NCBI GenBank assembly: GCA_001430745.1
Contig: KQ481983.1
Span: 3,398,457-3,408,900 of the forward strand
Direction: 5' to 3'
Length of the DNA: 10,444 nt
Source: Auxenochlorella pyrenoidosa
Lineage: Eukaryota > Chlorophyta > Trebouxiophyceae > Chlorellales > Chlorellaceae
Under the pieces are notes generated by a model. The model searched no databases, was not told where the DNA came from, and worked only from the letters and a program-made list of their open reading frames with translations. Made by a program: the position numbers and the translations under genes. Position 1 is the first letter of the stretch; each line of letters begins with the position of its first letter. This document shows, piece after piece, positions 1-6,429 of this stretch.

Positions 1-59
1 GTGTGTGTGTGTGTGTGTGTGGTGGTGGTGGTGGTGGGGGGGGGGGCGGCGGCGGGGGG
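1..59. repeat. GT microsatellite running into GGT and poly-G tract
   Basis: About ten GT units (1-20) are followed by GGT units and then long G runs with GGC steps to about 59. This low-complexity, G-rich DNA could form G-quadruplexes. It lies in what should be an intron of the UVR8-like gene, since the first visible exon starts at 228. Confidence 0.9.
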
Positions 60-227
60 GCCGCAGGCGCCAGGCATCGGCAGGCCTGGTCGCTCAGCGG
101 GGGTGCGGGCCTCCGTCCTGCGTGGCGAGGATCTGCGCAGCACCTGATGGCCAGCCCACCTGCACCCTGCCTGCGCACCATGGCGAGCTTTCGCAAACCG
201 CGGCCACCTGCCCCGCCCGCTGCGCAG
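60..227 (+). other. Intron sequence ahead of the first visible UVR8 exon
   Basis: No RCC1-type coding could be found here. The stretch ends in a CTGCGCAG acceptor at 227, immediately before the codon that completes a threonine and continues IAVDDGG. The preceding exon, which should encode the W233-type GWRHT motif, is therefore outside the window. Confidence 0.6.
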
Positions 228-1779
228 CATCGCGGTGGACGACGGCGGCGCCATGTACACCTGGGGCTGGGGCGCCTACGCGCAGCTCATGCACGGCGAC
301 CGCACGTGAGAGGGGGTGCAGGCTGGTGCGGCCAGCTCGGCCGGCTGCGGGCCTGCGCGGTGCCCGGCGCTCACGAGGCGCCCGCCTCCCGCGTAGCCCT
401 TGCCAGCCCTGCGCTGCTCCTGGGGCGCGGGCGTTCTCCCCGGCCGCCGCCATGTGCTGCGCCCTGTTGTATTCCCTGCGTGGCGCCGACTGCCTGCATT
501 CGTATGCCCCTCCCCCGGCTGCGCCCCCCCTGCAGCGACCAGTACGTGCCCAAGCGCGTCGAGGCGCTGAGGAACCACCGCGTGGCGCTGGTGGCGGGCG
601 GCTGGCGGCACACCCTGGCGGCCGACTCGGAGGGGCGGCTCTTCTCGGCGGGGTGGGGCAAGTTTGGCCAGTGCGGCGTGGGCAGCTGCGAGGATGTGGT
701 GACGCCTCGGCAAGTGGAGGTGAGCACGCGGCCACGCAGGTGGACTCCGAGACCAAGCTCTCGCTGTTTGAGATTTGCTGCTGGGAGTTGCGGCCACGGG
801 TGCCTCTTGTTCACAGAGGGTCGCAGGGCATGCCCGTGTGCACGGCTTTGTGTGAAGAGCAGCCAAGCCCGGGCGCCATCCAGGGCATGCAGAACCCCTG
901 GCCACCGCCATGCTCCCTTTCCACCATCCTCACCCCTCACCCTCCACCCTCCACCCCTCTCTTGCCTCTTCTCCCCTGCAGGCGCTGGCGGGGGAGCGGG
1001 TTGTGCTGCTGGAGAGCGGGTGGAAGCACACGCTGGCGGTGACGGCGTCTGGCAAGTTCTACTCCTGGGGGCGCAACGTGAATGGACAGGCAAGCAGGGA
1101 TAAGCAGGCGGGTGCAGCGGGCCTGCCAGCGCCCTTGGGCTACACTCTCAATGCCGTGCAGCAGCCGGCAGCCGCTGCCTGGCGTGGTTGGCAGCAGCTG
1201 GTCCCTGGTATAACATGCATGCAGGACCAGCAAACTCTCAACGCAGCCTCCCGCACCTCGCTCTCTGCTCCTCCTCCTCCCTGCTACGCTGGCAATGCCG
1301 CGGGGCGTGTGCCACGCCTGCTCTCGTCGCGCCGTCGTAACCTGTGCCCACCCGTGCCCCCCCACCCCCACCACCCCCTGCGCAGCTGGGCAACGGCAGC
1401 ACGCAGGACACCAACCTGCCTGTGGAGGTGCCCACCCTCAGCCGCGGCGGCATCAGCCTGGATGCCTTCACCAGGGACGCGCGGCCAGGTGGGGCGGCGC
1501 CGCACCCGGGCCGGCGGCGCGAGAACGAGGATGCGCGTGTGCCATGCGTAGAGACAGGCACCAGCAGAGGGCCCCCCCGCCCCCTGCCGAGCTGAGTATG
1601 ACCCCCCCTCCTGCCCCCATCCCGCCCGCCTGTCCCACCCTGCTGCAGCGGTGCTGTACGGCGTGTCGCCCAGCGACCGCTACGCCGTGGTCCCCGACAG
1701 CGCGCCCGCGGACGTCGACATGGTGGGCGCGCCGCTGCCCGCGGGCGCCGTGCCAGACGCCCACTGGCAGCGGATGTGA
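228..1779 (+). CDS. UVR8: UVR8-like UV-B photoreceptor, C-terminal part (5' end outside window)
   Basis: An RCC1-type beta-propeller protein that in plants senses UV-B as a tryptophan-based homodimer and signals through COP1. Exons read as 228-305, 536-719, 982-1089, 1386-1488 and 1649-1779 (stop TGA); the junction codons stay in frame across all four introns. About 200 residues result, against about 440 for Arabidopsis UVR8, so roughly the N-terminal half is upstream. Visible: a blade with YTWGWGAYAQLMHGD; GGWRHT in exon 2 (W285-type tryptophan); GWKHT in exon 3 (W337-type); WGRNVNGQLGNG spanning exons 3-4; then SPSDRYAVVPDS, the C27-type VP motif that contacts COP1, and VPDAHWQRM at the end, like the plant C-terminus. 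The first exon starts after a split codon that fits the end of another GWRHT motif, upstream of the window. The third intron uses a GC donor. Exon limits are inferred from splice consensus plus family alignment from memory. Very likely UVR8 rather than a generic RCC1 protein, because of the VP tail. Confidence 0.88.
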
Positions 1780-2566
1780 TGCTGCCCCGCCTGCCCCTTT
1801 TGCTTGCGACGCGCCCCTGAGCCGCGGGCCCCGTTGCCCATGGGATCCGAGGAAATGCGCGGCGTGGAGGGGCTGCATTGCACGCCTTGTTTTGATGCGC
1901 CTCCACCCCCGTGCCGCCCAGTCAGCTCCCAGCCCTGCCCCCGTGGCCCCCAAACCTGATCCCCTTGCCCCACCCTCCTGCACCCTGCTCTGTATCCCTG
2001 CCCCTCACACCTGCTATCCCTTTTTCTTCACTTGTTCAGCGTGCCAGTTTTTTTTAAAGCAAACTCAAGGCAGGACAGGCATGTCTCAAGGCGGGGCAGA
2101 TCAGCTTGGCAACATGGGACGCACATTGGTTTCTAGGAAGCGGCACACATGTGTTGGGCCCTTGCACGTGGGCGGGAAGGCAGGGCGGACCGAAGCTGGA
2201 TATGAAAGGCGGGCAGACAGTGCAGTTTGCAAGCCGAGGGTTCTTGGGAGGCCTGCAGTGCTGGGCAGGCCTGCTGAGGCTGACTGCAGAAGGAGTTAGA
2301 GGGAAGCTGTAAGGACAGAAGCGCGGGCAGGAGAAGTCTGGGGGCTGAAAGCAGGTGGCGTCAAGGGGCTGGGTGGCCATGGTGCGGGCTTGTATGCAGG
2401 TCGGGTATAGTGCGGATGGAAGACTGGGGTTGATTGATGATTGTGACGGGAGGAAGCAATAGCTGCATGGCAGGTGATGATGATGGGTGCCATGCTGTGG
2501 CCAACCATTTGAAGACAAGGGTTGGGGAAGTGTCGGCTGGCACAGGCGAGAAGGTGAGAAGGTCGG
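1780..2566. other. UVR8 3' UTR and convergent intergenic gap
   Basis: The UVR8-like gene (plus) and gene A (minus) converge here. Open frames in the gap have arginine/proline-biased composition and resemble no family I know. A plus-strand TGTAA lies at 2308-2312. I saw no RNA gene or mobile element. Confidence 0.6.
2308..2312 (+). promoter_or_regulatory. Candidate green-algal polyadenylation signal TGTAA
   Basis: TGTAA is the usual chlorophyte 3'-end signal. I found no other plus-strand copy between the UVR8 stop (1779) and here. It would give a 3' UTR of about 0.5 kb. A five-base motif is weak evidence by itself. Confidence 0.4.
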
Positions 2567-2800
2567 TTAGAGCGGAGGCGGTGAGGGGCTGGGCGGCGGG
2601 GGGAAGGGAGCAGGGGGCGGTGGCAAGGGGCTGGGTGGCAGGGGGGATGGTGCTGGGGGCGGCGTTGAGGGAGAAGGGGGAGGTGGCGAGGGGGAAGGGG
2701 GAGGCGGCGAGGGGCTGGGTGGAGGCGGCGAGGGGCGGGGTGGCGGGGAGGGGCGGGGTGGAGGTGGCGAGGGGCGTGGCGGCCCTGGTGGCGGTGGCAG
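2567..2800 (-). repeat. Ser-Pro-rich tail of gene A, GC-rich tandem repeats
   Basis: Imperfect repeats of a G-rich unit (plus strand) encode runs such as PPPPSPSPPPP on the minus strand. This is the composition of hydroxyproline-rich wall glycoproteins (pherophorins, extensins). The frame stays open throughout and stops at TAA. Confidence 0.8.
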
Positions 2801-5467
2801 CGGGCAGGCGGTGTAGCTGGGATCGCTGTCCACTTGGCGCTCCCAGAGATAGATGTCCCCTGCGAGGTAGCCGCATTTGGAGACGTACTCGCGGAGGGTG
2901 GCCCTCATTGCCGGCAGGAAGCGCGCCCAGTCCTGCAAGGCATGGGGCTCCGCGGAGCAGAGCATGAGGTGGCAAGGATGCATGCATCGGCCAGCACTGC
3001 AGTGGATGGACGGGCCTTGCTCAACAGCAGCAGCGGTGGCCGCTTGATGACAGCGCAGCTGTATTCAGCTGCGACTCACGGCAGGGAAGAGCTGGGGGTA
3101 GCTGAAGAGCGAGTGGATGGGCACCAAGGTGTAGCGGATTGGGGCCTCCAAGCCTATGCAGAGAGCAGGGGCAGGCATGGGCTGGTTGATCCGCAAGCAA
3201 GGTGCAGCAAGCTTTGGCCAGAGCCAGGACTGCAATGCCCAGTGAACTGCAGGCAGGATGTAGCAGCAGGTGCTGCCGCCGCCACCTGCCGGCTGGCAGG
3301 CGTGTTACACCGGAATCCTCACCGGAAGTGGAGGCATAGGCCTCCAGCTGCTGCGCCCACTCGGCGCAGTCGACGGTGCCCGGCCACGAGCCCCCGCTGA
3401 TGATGGGCACCTTGATGGTGGGAGGGACCTGGTCGGAGGTGGCCACTGTCGCCCCCGTATCAAAGGGCTGGCCCGGGGGGCTCAAGGACGTCACATTGTA
3501 GACCCAGGCTGCACACAGGCATGAGGGAAGGTGCGATGCACTCATGGAGCCACTGCCAGCCTGAGGGGGCAGAGGGGGAGAGGGTGCAAGTGCCAAAGAA
3601 TGTGCTGGAGCCTTTCCTCGGCTTGCCATCCGGATGCACGATGCTCACCCTCGCCGCCCACGTAGACTTTCGCCACGAAGTGAGTTCCAAACGTTTCTGT
3701 CAGCATCTGGAGCGAAAAAAAATCCTGCAAGTCATAGGAGGAACCAGGACATTGTTTAAACTGTTGAGGTTGACGATGCAGCCTCCAGGAGTCTTATTGC
3801 AGCCTGCTGCAAGCATATGCTTTCGACGGCCTCACTGCCGTGTGCACAGCCAGGCCCTGCCTCTACGGCACCATTCCCACCCGTCTGCTCTCAGCCGCAG
3901 CTAACATCAAGGGTAACATGTTCAAAATGAGCCGTGGGTTGAGCTGCATCATGCCAGGGCCTGCACCGTCAGGCCATGCATGGAGGAAAGAAGGGCCAAT
4001 CAAGGACCCACACCCAGCACGTCACACATGGCCTGTCTGCCACACTAGCAACAGCCTGTGTGCCACTGTTCACTACAGCCTGTGTGCCACTGTTCAACAA
4101 CCAGAGGCTGCAAGGGTAAAAGCATGCCAGCCTGCCAGCCAGCCAGCTGTAGCTGGCTAGCTAGCCAGGCATCAGCCTACCGACCAGCCGACCAGCCGGC
4201 CACCCCACAAGCTCACCGGTCTGCAGCCCATAGCCTCTGAGGAGCAGCCTGGCAACAGGGAAGGGCAGTGATTTGAGGCGATCAAAGGTACGTGGCCTTT
4301 CAAGCTCAAGGACGCCACCCCTTCTGACTGCCCCGGGGGTGCCTAGGGTCCGGAGCAAATGAGCGCTTGCGCGCTGGCTGCTCGAGGTGGCGTGCAGGGG
4401 CTCTGCCACTGCCGAGCCCACCCGCACCTGGATCGATCAGGAGATATCACTTGGCTTGCATGCTCTAACAACCGCCATCAGTGCCAGCCCCTGACCCAGG
4501 CAGCAACCCACCGGGTCTTGGCAGTCTTGATTATTTCAAAGGGGTCCGACCCGCCTGTGGATATCATGGTTGTTTCCACAGTGAATGGCTGGCAGTCGAT
4601 GCCCGTCATGGGCAGGTTGCGGACTTCGCCGTGCCTCAGCTGTAGGATGGGCTCATATGTGAACCCCTGGGAGAGACCGGTCATGGCGTATAGCGGCTCA
4701 AAGCCGGGAAAGGCCTGCAGGACAGTGGGCATTGGCATGTGTTGGCTGCTGGGTTGGGGCAGCAGCCGTGAACATGTGTTGGCTGCTGGGTTGGGTGGAC
4801 CTGGAGGCGCCGGCGTGGGGGATGGAAAGAGGCAGGCCAGAGCTGCACTGTTGCAGATGGCAGGCTCCCCACCAACGCCGCACCTTGTAGCCCTGGCCAA
4901 GGACAGAAAACGGGGAGGGGTCGTACGGCTGCGGTGGCGGCGGGGGACGGGGTGGGCGTGGAGGTGAGGGGGGCTTGGGTCGCGGTGGCGGTGGGCGCGG
5001 CTTTGGGCGGGGGGCGGGGGTCGAGGCTTGCGGCGTGGTGGGGGAGGGCGACGGCGAGGGGGCGGGGGCCGGGGCTTGGTGTTGCGGGCCGGGGGGGGCT
5101 TTTTGGCACCAGGTCGCGGCCGTGTTCGCATCTCTTGCGGCCTCAGTCCCGTCGTGCGAGCTGAGTTGCCAGCTGTGTGGGATGGCCACCCTTGGACGTC
5201 CTCAGCATCTGCACACACCATTAAAACAGAATGACAGGAATTGGCACCCCCAGACCTGACAGATTGACTTGCAAGGCCTTGCAGGCTGCGTTCTGCGTCT
5301 GCCGCAGCAGCGGCGGGACCAGCTTCACCAACCCTGGCCGAGGGGCCCATAGGCAGTCGGTTCGACAGGGCGTTTCGCTGTCTTTGTGTTTATCGCTCAC
5401 CATCGGCAGCCAGGCTCGCCGCTGCGGCGAGCAGCAGGAGAGCGAGCAAGCTGTGGGGCAGTGCCAT
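2567..5467 (-). CDS. Gene A: secreted MACPF (perforin-like) protein with proline-rich linkers
   Basis: Predicted secreted perforin-like protein, about 510 codons if one frame break is ignored. Exons (minus strand): 5467-5401, 5208-4884, 4714-4512, about 4377-4217, 3960-3881, 3724-3649, 3508-3323, 3153-3080, 2932-2567 (TAA). Exon 1 is a clean signal peptide (MALPHSLLALLLLAAAASLA). Exon 2 is a basic Pro/Arg/Lys linker ending in VLGQGYK, a typical MACPF opening. Exon 6 holds the MACPF signature FGTHF followed by VYVGGEG. Exons 7-8 give VDCAEW and APIRYTLVPIHSLF. Exon 9 has DSDPSYTACP, then a Ser/Pro tail ending SPPPL. Cysteines shared with B suggest disulfides, and NVTS in exon 7 is a possible N-glycosylation site. 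Exon 2 is 325 nt, one short of frame; the break maps to the G run at 5009-5014. The exon 4 acceptor is uncertain (4377 or 4365). MACPF proteins can form pores or act in adhesion; which applies is unknown. Confidence 0.75.
3649..3724 (-). other. Gene A MACPF signature exon
   Basis: This 76-nt exon encodes 25 codons containing FGTHF and VGGEG. It matches the MACPF signature [YW]-G-T-H-[YF] followed about six residues later by GG, except that the tyrosine seven residues upstream is leucine. The flanking TTGCAG acceptor and GTGAGC donor are repeated exactly in phase in gene B (7498-7573). Confidence 0.8.
4051..4096. repeat. Two copies of a 22-nt direct repeat, 24-nt period
   Basis: The unit beginning acagcctgtgtgccac occurs at 4051-4072 and again, identically, at 4075-4096. 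It lies within intron 4 of gene A (3961-4216). Confidence 0.85.
4126..4203. repeat. CCAG/AGCC low-complexity tract with palindromes
   Basis: A run of CCAG-type units in intron 4 of gene A. It contains the inverted pair agccagct / agctggct (4141-4148 and 4151-4158) and the overlapping perfect 16-nt palindrome ctggctagctagccag (4153-4168). Both could fold into short hairpins. Confidence 0.85.
4736..4795. repeat. Two copies of a 23-nt direct repeat, 37-nt period
   Basis: Identical 23-nt copies beginning catgtgttggctgctggg lie at 4736-4758 and 4773-4795, inside intron 2 of gene A (4715-4883). No coding role is evident. Confidence 0.85.
5009..5014 (-). other. Apparent 1-nt frame break in gene A N-terminal linker
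   Basis: Exon 2 starts in one frame (ARTTGLRPQ, matching ARIAGLKKP of gene B). The later linker and QPYDPSPFSVLGQGYK lie in another frame. The exon length is one base short of a multiple that keeps frame, while the gene B equivalent (299 nt) keeps frame. The best-fitting site is this G6 run. A small unrecognised intron is the other explanation. Confidence 0.6.
5401..5467 (-). other. Gene A exon 1: signal peptide
   Basis: ATG at 5467 opens 22 codons with a short polar start, a run of leucines and alanines and a small-residue end, followed by a GTGAGC donor after one extra base (phase 1). Gene B has the same exon with the same phase, which strongly supports this start. It directs the protein into the secretory pathway. 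Confidence 0.85.
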
Positions 5468-5574
5468 GGCTGGCAACCCTGCCGCAGCAGTGGTGGTTCA
5501 CCACAGACTGCCAGTCTGCGGTGCAGGACAGCGGTACCGCCGGCGGTGGGCGGTGCTGGGCCCCGGGGCCGATT

Positions 5575-5604
5575 GGCAGCCCATCAGCGGTGGGCAGAAG
5601 CTGC
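5575..5604 (-). promoter_or_regulatory. Upstream block shared with gene B
   Basis: This 30-nt block, about 108 nt upstream of the gene A start codon, matches 9217-9246 (about 82 nt upstream of gene B) at 26 of 30 positions. It shares cores such as cggtgggc and gaagctgc in the same orientation relative to each gene. It may be a conserved promoter or 5' UTR element, or simply leftover duplication homology. Confidence 0.45.
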
Positions 5605-6034
5605 CGCACCGGGGTACCCGACGCGTCACGCTGCCCTTGCAGAGTGTGCTTGCGTACTGCTCTGGGGTGCAGTCCTGTCTGCCTGTTGGTGATATATTCG
5701 AGCAACATGCTTGCTCCAAACCAGACAAGGAAGTCAAGCAGAAGTGCTGTTTGCAGACAGGCCTCCCACGAAATGGGGTTGCCTTGCCCTGGCGTTGCGC
5801 CCCCTCGCTTAGAAGAGCGCACAATTTGCCGCTGGCAGCATGGCAGGTGTGTGCGTTTGGGCCTCCATGCCTGCGCATCTTGCGACAGTGTGCCAGTGTT
5901 GATAAAATTAGATTCAAGCCCTTGCTTCTTCCGTGTCTTTTTGCAATCAGCTTCCAGGCCGCTCCTTGCTTGCACGCTCACCCGTGCTTGTGGTGCACGC
6001 GCCTGCACGCGCAAGCCTCAAAGCAGCACCTCTC

Positions 6035-6143
6035 TGCCCGCCCGCCTTCCCGCCCGCCTGCCTGCTTGCACGTCTGCCTGCCTGCCTACCGACTACCCTC
6101 GTGTATGCTTGCCTCCCAGCCGGCCTGGCTGCCTGCCCGCCAA
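6035..6143. repeat. GCCC/GCCT low-complexity repeats
   Basis: Successive tetranucleotide-like units (cccg, gcct, ctgc) run across the tract with interruptions. It lies upstream of gene A and downstream of gene B. Confidence 0.8.
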
Positions 6144-6355
6144 GTCAGGGCAGGCATTCCTCTCACCCGGCCCTTCCTGGTCTGCTGCAGCCATGCCGTA
6201 CGGCGGCCCAGCAAGTGCTTGCTTTTTTGCAATTTCAAAACTATAGCAAGGTAGGCGTACAGGCAGGCAGGGATGCCTTATCGCAGGGCAGCTGCTTGCA
6301 GCACGCAAGCCACTAGAGGGTCTGTCTTGCAAATTCTGTTGCGATTAGACAGACT

Positions 6356-6360
6356 TTACA
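6356..6360 (-). promoter_or_regulatory. Candidate polyadenylation signal TGTAA for gene B
   Basis: TGTAA on the minus strand lies about 70 nt beyond the TGA at 6430-6432 that matches gene A's stop. It sits upstream of the alternative stop at 6345 reached in the unshifted frame. This placement favours the 6430 stop as the ancestral end of the coding region. Confidence 0.45.
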
Positions 6361-6429
6361 CCCAAGCAAGTAAGCAGGCAATTGTTAAGAAACTCTCGGC
6401 TAGCACCGGCGAGGAGGTGATTAGGTCGT

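Larger units (their letters stand above)
5468..6344. other. Intergenic region between gene B 3' end and gene A start
   Basis: No convincing coding region. The part next to gene A shares sequence with the region upstream of gene B (see 5575-5604), so it likely holds the gene A promoter and 5' UTR. GCCT-type low-complexity repeats fill about 6035-6143. Confidence 0.6.

Noticed and set aside
3..1103. Long plus-strand frame starting in the GT repeat
   Set aside because: It reads through UVR8 introns. Only the short RCC1-like parts are real, and they are joined by splicing across frames.
1295..2299. Long plus-strand open frame of about 330 codons over the UVR8 3' half and 3' UTR
   Set aside because: It crosses UVR8 introns and exons in a different frame, is Pro/Arg/Cys-biased as GC-rich shadows are, and matches no family I know.
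2567..2800. CRISPR array or satellite repeat
   Set aside because: The repeats are imperfect, lack unique spacers and encode an in-frame Ser-Pro tail.
4359..4967. Plus-strand open frame of about 200 codons
   Set aside because: It is antisense to gene A exons 2-4, whose frame is supported by paralogue comparison and splice sites.
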